Made by a program: the position numbers and the translations under genes. This document shows positions 18,301 to 26,900 of a stretch of DNA of 27,949 nt, piece by piece. Positions within the stretch are counted from its first letter, which is position 1. Every line of letters begins with the position of its first letter. The stretch is from contig JADJRJ010000002.1 in the NCBI GenBank assembly GCA_016712265.1, positions 1 through 27,949 on the forward strand. Reading direction: 5' to 3'. The notes beneath the pieces were generated by a model that worked only from the letters and a program-made list of their open reading frames with translations, was not told where the DNA came from and did not search any database. The stretch comes from Gemmatimonadota bacterium (GTDB lineage Bacteria > Gemmatimonadota > Gemmatimonadetes > Gemmatimonadales > Gemmatimonadaceae).

Positions 18301-18590
18301 ACGCGAAGGGCAGTGTCGGGCTCACGATTCTCCAGGGTTTGGACAGCCTCCTGAACACTCGCGTCGGAGTAGGCATACTCGTTCCCCTTAAAGCGGATAG
18401 CATTCAGGATGCGGAGCTGCCTGGTGAGCACGTCGGTGAGGATGACGCGAGACGCGCGGCCGCCACGCGCCCGAAGTGCTTCCTCGGGGGTCAGGTACTG
18501 CCAGCCGAGGTTGACGAGCAAGAGGAGCGCCGGGATTTGGGACGCCTCGTCTTCTCGCCACTCCGGAGTCGGGAGGTAAGGGGCCGTCAT
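15384..18590 (-). CDS. hsdR: Type I restriction endonuclease subunit R
   Basis: Motor and nuclease subunit of the type I system. I chose ATG 18590, which overlaps the hsdS stop (ATGA) and starts MTAPYLPTPEWREDEASQIPAL; the open frame extends to 18692 inside hsdS. The 1068-residue protein has an N-terminal PD-(D/E)xK nuclease (Asp157 in RRPDLVLF, Glu171 and Lys173 in GVIECK). Two RecA-like motor domains follow with Walker A TQGSGKS (344-350), LLVTDRVDLDEQIW, the DEAH-type box VDESHRGQY (443-446), FTGTPV (469-474), TGFDAPRNTVLYLTR and IARVNRVYEGKDFGYVIDYAG. A C-terminal helical part (SIDDIIDSRRVVNWVDNPDVQNRM) docks on the methylase core. All motifs are intact and there is no frameshift over 3.2 kb. 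It cuts DNA after translocation when the target is unmethylated. Confidence 0.97.
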   Translation of the reverse strand: MTAPYLPTPEWREDEASQIPALLLLVNLGWQYLTPEEALRARGGRASRVILTDVLTRQLRILNAIRFKGNEYAYSDASVQEAVQTLENREPDTALRVNESVYDLLRLGKSVTQSIDGDLKSFTIRYIDWEHPERNTFHVTEEYSVESGGSTDTRRPDLVLFVNGIPLGVIECKHAALRSDPVREAISQQIRNQRDEYIPRLFWYAQLLLASCPDAVRYGTVGTSQKFWASWKEHLDETALLQLINTHPAMDVAEAIFGNRFRHVRRYFDALLAQGRGVTEQDRALFALCHPDRLLELAHRFVIFDAGEKKIARYQQYFTVKEVLDRIRDVDAEGRRRGGVVWHTQGSGKSLTMVMLATAIAESAHIPQRKVLLVTDRVDLDEQIWGTFQHCGLEPIRARTGRHLAELLESAKHPVVTTVIDKFEASTKTKLRLESRDIFVLVDESHRGQYNTLHTNMRRVLPNACFIGFTGTPVAKKEKNTVEKFGGLIRPVYTINDAVADEAVVRLLYEGRDVPQIVDRDQIDRWFDRITATLTPNQVADLKRKFSSTSQLNKAEQKVAAIAWDASAHFLRNGWKGAFKGQLVAPDKATAILYKKHFDEAGMVSTEVLISAPDDREGDEDVREDNRSEVVKFWRSMVGPLGRFTDEKDYNKHLIQRFKYGDDPDILIVVDKLLTGFDAPRNTVLYLTRKLKEHTLLQAIARVNRVYEGKDFGYVIDYAGVLHGLNEALELYGSLPGFEAQDLEGTLIDVAAETGRLPQLHTDLWAVFASVRNRRDQEEYERLLADEAVRDEFYHALAEFARTAAVAFGSAHFVEHTSEDRVRKYREDLRYFEALRRAVRRRYAEVVDFGDYEPRIQRLLDRHVGTGEVETITPLVDIFNREAFAREVAAAGSVSSKADLIAHRTAKTIRERMEDDPAFYLKFSSLLEQTIAEWRAGRISDAEYLARVHGVADSVTERPQDDLPPAVRYDPVKTAYYGLVRERLAKYEADPTRLEQLGADTAVSIDDIIDSRRVVNWVDNPDVQNRMKTEIEDELFELRDRHGLTMSLDDMDALLDDVLNVARRRKPA

Positions 18591-19792
18591 GGATCGGGGA
18601 TGGCCAGTTCGCCGGAGAGGAGCTTGTCGATCACTGCTCGTCGGAACTTCTCTATCCTTTCCGCAAGCCGGGTCAGGATGTCGATTTCGCAATCAACGGC
18701 ATCCAGGCAGGCCGCGATGTTGTCCTGAACATGTCGCGGCGGAACGTGAATCTCGACTCGCAGGAGATCCGAAGGATTCACTCGCCTCGCCTTTCGACCG
18801 CCGTTTGCGAGTCGCACCTGCTTTCGATAGAAGCCGGGCCAGCTGAGGAAGTGCAGCAACCAACGAGGGTTGATCTCGGGCGACACATCGAAGGCGGGTA
18901 GGTCGAGCGTTGACTCGTACCCATCAAGTTCCGGCGGCACGATGCCAAATGCGCCATTCAGGAAGTCGAGTTTGCTGTAGATCAGCTGCCCGGCCCGGCG
19001 ACGATAGTACTGCGTGCTCTGACTGCCGGAGCGGCTACCGGCTTTCGCCAAGACTCCGCGCCCGTAGAGCCGAACGGTCAATTTGCGGGCTGTCGCACCG
19101 GATGACGCCACGAGCCTGGACTCGTGAAGTAGATCGCGGAGCTGAAACGGTGAAGCCGCAAAACTCCTATGTCCGCTGGCAGACGGGAGGACAGAAGAAA
19201 GCAGGTCACGTCGCCACGCACGCCTTGCCTTCGCTAAGCGCGATGTCACATCCGCTTGCCGGGCTAGGGAATCGAGCACGTCCGCCATGCGGCCGCGAGC
19301 TTCCGCAGGCGGGGTAGGCACGGCGATGCCAACGAATGCATGTTGACCAATGTTCTTCATGCTCCCGCTTGTTCCGGTCGCACGACGGCGAATGGCGGCA
19401 CGGGTATGCGGTGCGTTGACCACGTGGACAAGCCAGCGCGCAGTTGCGTCATCGTCCACAATCAGCCGAGCGCGCCAGATCTTGTCAGGGAGGTGCAGGT
19501 GGGGAAAGGTGGCGGGAGCGCGTGCAGCGAGGCCGACGAGGTCCAGTGTGTTGGCTCGCGAAACGAGCACATCGCCGGCTCGCACGGACGGTCCCATACG
19601 CGGCAGCTCCGATGCTAGGATCGCCTTGTTCTCTTCAGGCAGGAACTGGCCTGCGCTGATCGCGCTGACCTTCAGTACCCCATGTTCGTCCCGGCCAGCT
19701 GGCCGATCCTCGGCATTGACGGAGACTCCAGCTTCGAATGACTCAATCACAGAGGAAAGCGGTCGAATCGGATATCGCGGCGCCGCCATCAT
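18587..19792 (-). CDS. hsdS: Type I restriction-modification specificity subunit S (full length)
   Basis: 401 residues; ATG 19792 overlaps the hsdM stop and its own TGA overlaps the hsdR ATG, so M-S-R are translated in a coupled chain. Two target-recognition domains are recognisable from the paired layout. The first is residues 1-150 (YPIRPLSSVIESFEAGVS ... GDVLVSRANTLDLVGLAA ... IAVPTPPAEARGRMADVLDSL); the second is about 215-350 (FQLRDLLHESRLVAS ... GQLIYSKLDFLNGAFGIVPPELDGY ... VEIHVPPRHVQDNIAACLDAVD). Each is followed by a coiled-coil spacer (DVTSRLAKARRAWRRDLLSSVL and DCEIDILTRLAERIEKFRRAVIDKLLSGEL). The two TRDs would define a bipartite target, which cannot be read from sequence. Confidence 0.94.
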   Translation of the reverse strand: MMAAPRYPIRPLSSVIESFEAGVSVNAEDRPAGRDEHGVLKVSAISAGQFLPEENKAILASELPRMGPSVRAGDVLVSRANTLDLVGLAARAPATFPHLHLPDKIWRARLIVDDDATARWLVHVVNAPHTRAAIRRRATGTSGSMKNIGQHAFVGIAVPTPPAEARGRMADVLDSLARQADVTSRLAKARRAWRRDLLSSVLPSASGHRSFAASPFQLRDLLHESRLVASSGATARKLTVRLYGRGVLAKAGSRSGSQSTQYYRRRAGQLIYSKLDFLNGAFGIVPPELDGYESTLDLPAFDVSPEINPRWLLHFLSWPGFYRKQVRLANGGRKARRVNPSDLLRVEIHVPPRHVQDNIAACLDAVDCEIDILTRLAERIEKFRRAVIDKLLSGELAIPDP

Positions 19793-21298
19793 CCGATTCC
19801 CAGCGTACGGAGGTGTTGCTGTACCTCTGTCCGGGCCTCAAGCAGCTCGCGCTCGAGTTGTGCGATCTCTGACTGTATCGTGGAGAGATCCAGCGCCTCT
19901 TCCGCCTCGAATGTATCGATGTACCGGGAGATGTTGAGGTTGTACTCGTTCTCCGTGATCTCCGCGCGCGTAGCGCGGTGTGCGAAACGCTCGATGTCCA
20001 CGTCTCCTGCTACCCCACGCACGATCCGGTTGATGTCGTCCTCGCGCAGCCTGTTCTGACGCTTTCCCTGTTCGAAGCCCCTGCTCGCATCCACAAACAT
20101 CACGTCAGTTGATGTGCGCCCCTTCCGGAAGAGCAGGATTGCGGCAGGAATCCCCGTACCAAAGAAGAGATTCGCCGGCAAGCCGATCACCGCTTCCAGC
20201 AAGTTCTCCTCGATCAGCTTCTGACGGATCTTGCCTTCCGCACCACCACGAAAGAGCACGCCATGGGGAACGATCACTCCCACGCGTCCGCCGTCCTCCA
20301 CCGCACTCTCGACCATGTGCGAAATGAAGGCGTAGTCTGCTTTGGACTTGGGCGGCGTTCCTCGATGAAATCGCCCGTACCGATCATCAGGTGCCTTCTC
20401 AGCGCCCCACTTGTCGAGCGAGAAGGGCGGGTTCGCAACCACGACGTTGAAGCGGCGAAGCGCAGATCCTTCAACCAGCTTCGGGGCGTTCAGCGTGTCG
20501 CCCCACTCAATGCGCGCGTTGTCGACCTCGTGCAGGAACATGTTCATCTTGCACAGTGCCCAGGTCTGTCCGTTCACCTCTTGGCCAAAGAGCGAGTAAT
20601 TGTCTCCGCCCACTTCGCGGGTCATGCGGATCAGCAGCGACCCCGAGCCGCACGCGGGATCATAGATCGTCTCACCGGGCTTTGGCGCGAGGAGCCTTGC
20701 CAGGAGCGTTGCGACTTCCGGGGGTGTGTAGAACTCTCCGCCCTTCTTGCCTGCATCGCTCGCGAACTTGCCGATGAGGTACTCGTAGGCGTTGCCGATG
20801 ACGTCCATGTGTCCCACGTGGCTGGGCCGCATGTCCAGCTTGGGGTTCGCGAAGTCATCAAGCAGGTGTCGCAGCCGTCGGTTGCGCTCACGTGTTTCGC
20901 CGAGGTTGGGCTCGCTGTTGTAGTCGATGTTTCCGGAAGACGTTCTCCAGCTTGGAGCGGTTGGCGTCCTCTATAGCCTCCAGCGCCTGGTTGATCAGCT
21001 CACCGAGGTTGCTGGCATCGCGTCGCTCATACAGCCAGGAGAACTCGCTGGTCGGCGGGACAACGAAGCGCTCACGCGAGAGCGCGCGCTCCACGCGGAC
21101 CTGATCGTCCGCGTACTTGCGCGCGTATTCCTCGCGTTTGTCTGCCCAGGTGTCGCTCACGTACTTGAGGAAGAGCATCACCAGCAGGTAGTCCTTGTAT
21201 TGCGAAGGGTCCACCGTGCCGCGGAAGGTGTCGCAGGCGCGCCAGAGGATATCGTTGATCTCCTGCTGGCTCCCGCGCGGTGTGTCAGGGCTCGTCAT
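19789..21298 (-). CDS. hsdM: Type I DNA adenine methyltransferase subunit M, one frameshift
   Basis: N6-adenine methylase subunit. ATG 21298 overlaps the stop of the upstream half-S gene (ATGA). The N-terminal helical domain is NDILWRACDTFRGTVDPSQYKDYLLVMLFLKYVSDTWADKR. The frame breaks near 20931, where a run of three A reads VFRKHR; with two A it reads VFRNIDYNSEPNLGETRERNRRLRHLL and runs on to the stop at 19789, giving about 502 residues. The SAM-binding motif DPACGSGSLLIRM (about residue 213) and catalytic NPPF (about 289) are intact, followed by YGRFHRGTPPKSKADYAFISHM and a C-terminal coiled coil. The single extra base in a three-base run looks like a read error rather than phase variation, since the run is far too short to slip often. 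Confidence 0.93.
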
Positions 21299-21921
21299 TG
21301 GTTCAACTCCGCACGCGCGAGTAGTTCGCGCGCAATCCGTTCATTGGTCAGGTCGTGCTGCCTCTGAGTGGAGGCAGAAAGTCGTTCGAGGAGTGTCCGT
21401 TCTTGTACCATCGCGGCGCCAAGGCACGCGACGGTCCGTTGGGTCGCGCGATCCGGGAGTGGCAGGCGTAGTTCAGCGAAGGGCTTGCGTTGCACCAGCG
21501 GCGTTCCAGCGCCTGTGCGGATGTCTGATATCGCTCGCTGGGCTGCCGGTTGATTGAGCCACCACGTGAGGTAGGCGGCGTCGATGTCGGCCCCGGGACG
21601 CAGTACATAGAAGGAGACCGGTGCTACGGAGCGTTCCGGGACCTCTTCCAACCAACTTGCGACGTTCCGGGCACCGCGGGACATGAAGAGCACATCCCCA
21701 GGTTGAACCCGATACCGATCGGCGTCTCGTCCCGGCTCGAACGAAAAGCGGTCTGACTCGGTAAACCGGTAACCCGCACCAGGGGTCAGATGGCGACTCA
21801 GGATGAGCTGGTGGCTCCCACCCTCCACATGCTCCATCCTCCCCTCGATCGACAGCCCCGGGCGGACCTCGGCGATATCACCGATGGCAGACAGCGTTAC
21901 GGCCGAGGTCCCGGTGTTCAC
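21295..21921 (-). CDS. Half-size specificity-subunit-like protein (single TRD)
   Basis: 208 residues from GTG 21921. One HsdS-type target-recognition domain: VTLSAIGDIAEVRPGLS, GDVLFMSRGARNVASWLEE, APVSFYVLRPGADIDAAYLTWWLNQPAAQRAI, GTPLVQRKPFAELRLPLPDRATQRTVACLGAAM, then one helical spacer (ERTLLERLSASTQRQHDLTNERIARELLA). This is half of a normal S subunit, which has two TRDs. It lies between the GIY-YIG gene (one-base gap) and hsdM (ATGA overlap), in addition to a complete hsdS further down. It could dimerise to replace HsdS and give a palindromic target, guide the GIY-YIG protein, or regulate HsdM. No frame disruption is seen, so it is not simply a broken hsdS. Confidence 0.85.
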   Translation of the reverse strand: MNTGTSAVTLSAIGDIAEVRPGLSIEGRMEHVEGGSHQLILSRHLTPGAGYRFTESDRFSFEPGRDADRYRVQPGDVLFMSRGARNVASWLEEVPERSVAPVSFYVLRPGADIDAAYLTWWLNQPAAQRAISDIRTGAGTPLVQRKPFAELRLPLPDRATQRTVACLGAAMVQERTLLERLSASTQRQHDLTNERIARELLARAELNQ

Positions 21922-21922
21922 G

Positions 21923-22252
21923 TCAAACCTGGTCGTTGCATGTTGGGCGGTACCGGAGCATCAGGTCGCTTTCGATCTCCAGGCGGCGAGTGGACGAACG
22001 TTCGCCCAGCCAGCCAAGGTGCGTCCAGCCATTTCGATCGAAGCAGGCCTGCTTGTGGTGGTTCGCCATCCGGTCCTTGAGGTTCTCGGTCTCGCCGACG
22101 TAGAGGACGGTGCCGCTGGACGTGTTTCGGAGGATCACGTACACCCCGGGGACTTCATTCCACGTGAAGTGTCGAGGATAAGCGGTGAATTGGTACTGCT
22201 TCCCTGACTTCCCGGTCAGGGCAATCTGGGCCTCACTGGTCGTAACGCTCAC
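21923..22252 (-). CDS. GIY-YIG domain protein (putative nuclease) leading the type I RM operon
   Basis: 109 residues from GTG 22252, chosen because AAGGAGG lies a few bases upstream; the open frame to 22438 has no such site and crosses two hairpins. The domain is almost the whole protein: VPGVYVILRNTSSGTVLYVG (GVY at 36-38, YVG at 51-53), ETENLKDRMANHHK with the conserved Arg61, the metal-binding Glu region RLEIESDLMLRYRPTCN and Asn106. This is a full GIY-YIG nuclease core, related to UvrC-N and homing or restriction nucleases. It has no other domain, so it needs a partner for DNA binding, and the adjacent half-size S protein (one-base gap) is a natural candidate. Whether it cuts DNA is untested. 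Confidence 0.82.
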   Translation of the reverse strand: MSVTTSEAQIALTGKSGKQYQFTAYPRHFTWNEVPGVYVILRNTSSGTVLYVGETENLKDRMANHHKQACFDRNGWTHLGWLGERSSTRRLEIESDLMLRYRPTCNDQV

Positions 22253-22377
22253 GGTCTTCCCCCTCCTTGGGGGCTGAGGCCGTATGGACGGGACCCGGAA
22301 GACGACGTATGTTGGCGCTGCCACACCCCAACACGATCGCAGGGACGCCCACGCGAACCTCGAAAAGGTTGATCGAG

Positions 22378-22409
22378 AGGCCCGCGCGTCAACGCGGGCC
22401 TTCTCTTTT
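22378..22409 (+). terminator. Intrinsic terminator with no upstream gene on its strand
   Basis: Stem AGGCCCGCG/CGCGGGCCT (9 bp) with a 6-nt loop CGTCAA, followed by TTCTCTTTT, a typical plus-strand rho-independent terminator. No plus-strand gene ends here, so it must serve an unannotated small RNA, an attenuated leader of fic, or readthrough from the left. Confidence 0.7.
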
Positions 22410-22438
22410 GCGCCGAGTAAACTGTATCCTCGGCGCAA
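22408..22438. promoter_or_regulatory. 10-bp perfect dyad in fic upstream region
   Basis: TTGCGCCGAG and CTCGGCGCAA are perfect inverted repeats around an 11-nt AT-rich loop, directly after the T-run of the terminator. It could be an operator or an RNA hairpin that competes with the terminator. Confidence 0.55.
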
Positions 22439-22524
22439 ACGGATAGATACGCGGCGTCTGGCGGCCTGTCAACCGTCTTTATTGTGAGTAACGGCTTTCG
22501 TGTTAGAGGATTTCATATTTGCTT

Positions 22525-22556
22525 TTGACGTAATACGGCAACATTATTGACGTCAA
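22525..22556. promoter_or_regulatory. TTGACGT/ACGTCAA dyad before fic, candidate operator
   Basis: Seven-base perfect arms TTGACGT (22525-22531) and ACGTCAA (22550-22556) flank 18 AT-rich bases that begin AAT and contain ATT next to the right arm. The dyad ends 18 bases before the fic start, a normal place for autoregulation. The winged-helix tail of the Fic protein is a possible binder. Confidence 0.5.
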
Positions 22557-22574
22557 CTTCAGATATTTCCGGAA

Positions 22575-23924
22575 TTGTCGATCGGACGAGACGATTTCCA
22601 CCCACAGCTTGATCGCCGGCAGACAGGTGAGCTGACCCGACTGGTCGGTGAGCTTGACCACTTTCGGGGGCATTGGCGCAAGCTCCAGGAACTGCGTGCG
22701 GAGCGACTAGCCCAACTGCGGCACGTGAGTACGGTGGAATCCACCGGCTCGTCCACCCGCATCGAAGGGGCGGGACTCACCGACGCAGAGGTCGCACAAG
22801 TTCTCGGGGGACTCCGGGTAGACTCGTTCCGGCAACGCGACGAGGAAGAGGTACGCGGCTACGGTGAGCTGCTCACCACGATCTTCGAAAGCCACGATTC
22901 CATCCCGCTCACCGAGAACCACCTCAGGCAGCTCCACGGGCTCCTGCTGAAATACTCCTCGCGGGACGAGCGGCATCGCGGGGAGTACAAGACGCTCCCG
23001 AACGACGTGGTGCTCAAGGACGGGGACCGGGTCGTCGAAGTGCTCTTCGAGACGGCAACACCGTTCGCGACGCCGCGCCTCATGAGCGAGCTGGTCGACG
23101 CCACGAACGCTGCGCTCGATGACCGAACGCTGCACTCCCTGGTCGTCATTGCGCGGTTCGTGGTGGACTTCCTTGCGATTCACCCGTTCCAAGACGGCAA
23201 CGGCCGCCTCGCGAGGGCCGTCACGGTGTTGCTCCTGCTGCGGGCAGGGTATGACTACGTCCCTTATGCGTCCCTCGAGCGCGTGATCGAAGAGAACAAG
23301 CAGGCCTACTACGCCGCGCTACGCGAGTCACAGATCGCCATGCGGGCTGACCCTGCGGCATTCGGGACCTGGCTCCTCTTCTTCCTGGGGGCCCTGCGCG
23401 CGCAGCAACGCGCGCTGGAGGCCAAGCTGCAGATCGAGCGCGATCTCGCGGAGCTCTCGTCACTGCAGCAGCGAATCGCCGCGCTCATTGTGGAGCGCGG
23501 GCGCGCCACGTCAACGGAGATCGCGGATGCGCTTGGTGAGACGTCGCGCGTCATTCGCTATCACCTCGACATGCTGACGGAACGTCACGTGATCGAGCCC
23601 AGAGGTGAGAAGCGGGGGCGGTACTACGTGCCCTCAGGCTCAGGTCCGCACCCTCTCCCAGCAAAGCCCGCCCGGGGCACAAACGCGATTCTGGCTGAGA
23701 TCCTGCGTGGTGGCGGCCGCATCACGCGGGACGACCTCATCTCCCTGGTGCGACAGCACGAGTACGACCCCCGCACGGTTGGAATCTTACATGGGCGCCG
23801 GCTTGCTCATTTGCGCCGGGATGCGTCGACCGGGGAAAGCGTCCTGACGGCGCGTGGCGAAGAGCTGGCACAGCAGTATCTGCTGGCGGAGCGCCTCGGC
23901 GGGAAGGGCGCGAACGACGAATGA
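22575..23924 (+). CDS. Fic-family AMPylase-type protein with N-terminal inhibitory motif and winged-helix tail
   Basis: 449 residues. The start is TTG 22575; a stop lies in frame at 22548-22550 and no ATG or GTG fits between. Fic enzymes transfer AMP or similar groups to target proteins. The active-site motif HPFQDGNGRLAR (residues 203-214) is complete, with the catalytic His. The inhibitory helix motif [S/T]xxxE[G/N] is present as STRIEG (60-65), so this is a class II Fic, self-restrained by its own N-terminal helix. The flap-like segment YKTLPNDVVLKDG and the conserved FVVDFLAIHPF core fit the family. After residue 290 come two winged-helix-like parts: RIAALIVERGRATSTEIADALGETSRVIRYHLDML, and GGGRITRDDLISLVRQHEYDPRTV. 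The stop overlaps the ATG of the 1202-aa gene (ATGA), so the two are co-expressed. Confidence 0.93.
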   Translation: MSIGRDDFHPQLDRRQTGELTRLVGELDHFRGHWRKLQELRAERLAQLRHVSTVESTGSSTRIEGAGLTDAEVAQVLGGLRVDSFRQRDEEEVRGYGELLTTIFESHDSIPLTENHLRQLHGLLLKYSSRDERHRGEYKTLPNDVVLKDGDRVVEVLFETATPFATPRLMSELVDATNAALDDRTLHSLVVIARFVVDFLAIHPFQDGNGRLARAVTVLLLLRAGYDYVPYASLERVIEENKQAYYAALRESQIAMRADPAAFGTWLLFFLGALRAQQRALEAKLQIERDLAELSSLQQRIAALIVERGRATSTEIADALGETSRVIRYHLDMLTERHVIEPRGEKRGRYYVPSGSGPHPLPAKPARGTNAILAEILRGGGRITRDDLISLVRQHEYDPRTVGILHGRRLAHLRRDASTGESVLTARGEELAQQYLLAERLGGKGANDE

Positions 23925-26900
23925 GTCCTGAACTGCCGCCAGACTTTCGCCACGACGATCCGGGTGAGTCGCGGGACGCAATGGTCCTGCGCGCGTTGAC
24001 CGAGATGGACCCGGGGCTTGGCGGCCTATTCAAAATCGGGCGCGAGCTGTGCGGGCGACCTTCGGAGCCTGGCTTGGGACAGCTCATTGCGCACACCGGA
24101 CGGGAGCTAGTGAACGGCGTCTTGCGTCAGCTCGACGCACGGGCGGAAGGTGCGCGTCAGGAAGCCGAACGCGACCCAGCGAGCATCGCGCGGGCGGTGA
24201 CGGTCCGACTGCGCGAGACGGCGGGATCAGTGACAACAGAAGCGGAACAAATCACGCTCATCACGGAGATTCTGGAGCGTAACGCCGCTACATCCCAGAC
24301 GCGCCAAAGGTCGCGGATTGCATCGGCTGTCTCGCTGCATCATAGTCATCCCGTCGTCAAGGAATGGCTCGACGTGCACCGGACGTTCCACAGTGCCGCT
24401 CACTACTCGGCTGAGCGATCCCACACGGACACGCAGGCGTTGCGGGCTTCGTTCGAGAAGCTGGCGCACTTGCTCTTCGGAAGGGTCGGCCCAGTGTTCG
24501 GCGCGTATGATGAGCTGGATGCACTTGCGGTCAAGCACAACCCAGGCAGTGCAGACACTGAACGGCTGCGTGCCCTGCTCGCGCGCCCCGTGCAGGCCAG
24601 ACACTTCTTCAGGATCGCTCCGCTCGATTGGCTTGAGCCACTGCGGGAACATGGACTGCTTGGCCATCCTCCTGAACGCGAAAAGCTTGGGAACGGCTGG
24701 CGCGCAGCCGATTGGCCTGCCGGGGAGTATCTCCTTCGGGTGGGGGCGACCCAACCGGACGTCGTGGTAGAGGAGCTCAGGAGGATACCGGCATCCCTCG
24801 ACAATCCGTGGGTGCTCGGGCTTGTGGCGGATGCGGCAACTCGCCTCCCGGCTCCTGCAGCAGCCGAACTAGCCCCCGTCATCTGCGCCGGACTCAGGCT
24901 TGAGACCGCGCCGTATTTTGCGCGTCGGGCTATCAAGGCTGCGATCCGACTCGCCGAGGAGGCGGAGCCGTGCGCGCGGCACATTGCCGACGCTCTCCTG
25001 TGGCCGACTCCAAAGCAGCCGCTGCCCATGGAAGGCGGAGAGGATGCGACGGACTACGGCGCACGATTCCGTGAGCAAGCATCCTCACTCGCTCGAGGGG
25101 ATGCGTGGGTGGTGGGTCGCCTCCAGAGCTTCGACCGTGACCTCGTTGTCGATAAGCTGTTGCCATCCCTCGAAGAGATCGATATCGGCGAAGCTCTCAC
25201 ATTCTGTACTGAACGATTGTTGCGATGGATGCGCGAGATCGACCGGGGGCGAATTGCGTTTGCGACCGCCTTTAGGGCCGCACGCCTATCCCCTGAATCC
25301 CAGTCGGAGACGGACGAAGGGGCGAGCGAGAGCCTACTCTCTGAGGGCTCCAGTGCCCGGTGGTGTCCAGATCTCGAGGGAAGTCGGGACAACGACGGGG
25401 TCTGCGCACGGATGGCGTGTCACATCCTGGCCCAGTCCCGTCGATGGATCGGCGCCGGCGCGAGTGCAGATGTTGTTGTTCAGCTCCTGGAGGATCCCTC
25501 GATGGAAATCCTGCGCCGCATCCAGTGGAAGCTGATCGGCGAACAGGAACTCCTGAGCGAGCCTCTGCGCACGCGCCTTGACCGACTGCTCATGAGTGAC
25601 GAGTCGGATTCTCCGGCCTATCGGGCTGGCGAAGTTGCACCTCTTCTGCGCAAGCACTTTGCATCCGCGAGTCCGCAGGCACAAAACGCTTTCGTTTCGC
25701 GCATCGAGGCAGGGCTCGACGAAGAGAGTATCCGTCGAAAGTTGGAATTCTGGGGGGTTGAAGACTCAGGGCCGGAGCGCGCCAGGATCCAGGAGTCATG
25801 GCAAAGCACGCGATTGCGGTGGTTCCACGACCGAATACCCCTACAACTAAGTGCCCTCGCAGCGCGCCTCGGGGTCGCGCCCATCGTTCCGGATGCAAGA
25901 CAGCGGTCGCTCGATGAGCGAGGATCATGGTCCAGCGGTGTCGTGAGCGTGGGACACCGAAGCCCGTTCTCGCTGGAAGAGCTGAAGGGGATGCGAGCGC
26001 CGGATCTCGCGCGGACGCTTGCCACCTGGACCCCTGCGGATGACAACGATGACCCGTTCGAGGCTGCGTCGGCCGCCGGACTCAATGCTACTTTGCGGGA
26101 GTTGATTGGAAATGAACCCTCTGCGCTCGTAGAGCTGATACCTGAGCTCGCACGCCGGAACGTGCCCCTGCGGATGATTGGCGCTGTGGTTCGGGGTCTT
26201 GACGATGCGCTGCGTGCCAAACGCCCCGTTGTCGGGAGCATCGTGCGCGGCCTTGCGACCTATGCTTGGGACGCTTGCGAGCGGGCCATCAGTACGAACG
26301 TGAAGGAAGCGCTCGACGAAGTCCCTATCGCAGTCTGCGACCTCCTGGAGACCTCCATCCGCCAGGAGGGCGTCGCACAGGATCACGTCGAGGCAGTGAT
26401 GGCGTTCGTTGAGGCGGCACTCTCGTCTGCTCTCCTCCTGAGAGCCACAGACTCCGAACCGGCTTCCCACGGGGCCGACGCACTGTGGCACGCCAGACGC
26501 TCAAGCCCGCATGCGCGCGTCGTCGAATTGGCGATGTCCGTCACCTGGACGCGGTTCCTTCAGCTCTATCCGGACGCTACTTGGCCGCCACCAGCCGACA
26601 CCGCCCTGCGCAAGAGTACCACGCAATTGCTCGACGCCGTGCTGGCCGACGAGCGAATCGGCGCATCGGCTGTCGAGGCCGCGATAGGACATGCGATGCC
26701 ACGCCTGATTTGGCTTGTTCCGGAGTGGGTTGAGGCCAAGGCTGAGCGGCTCTTCAGGTCAGACGGTCCGTCGCCTCGCCCGGCGTGGGAGACATACCTG
26801 CTGGAGTCGCGGATGCGAGCGCCGGCCTTCGAGTTTCTTCGGAGCTGGTATGCGGAGATGTCCCGCCAGTTCATCCGGGCAGATGAGCCGCAACAGTCGC

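Larger units (their letters stand above)
22253..22574. other. Divergent intergenic region between RM operon and fic operon
   Basis: This 322-bp region holds no convincing gene. It contains, left to right: the ribosome site of the GIY-YIG gene (minus); a small hairpin AACCT-CGAAA-AGGTT near 22356-22370; a plus-strand intrinsic terminator (22378-22401); a 10-bp dyad (22408-22438); an AT-rich stretch (22470-22570) that probably carries the fic promoter; and a TTGACGT/ACGTCAA dyad just before fic. AT content is far above the flanking genes. Promoter hexamers could not be assigned with confidence in either direction. Confidence 0.6.

Noticed and set aside
20925..20940. Phase variation of hsdM at the frameshift
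   Set aside because: The run is only three A, too short for slippage-driven switching; the same type of single-base excess appears in unrelated housekeeping-type genes here.
22284..22487. 67-residue plus-strand open frame upstream of fic
   Set aside because: It runs through a terminator hairpin and a dyad, has no ribosome site and no recognisable protein features.
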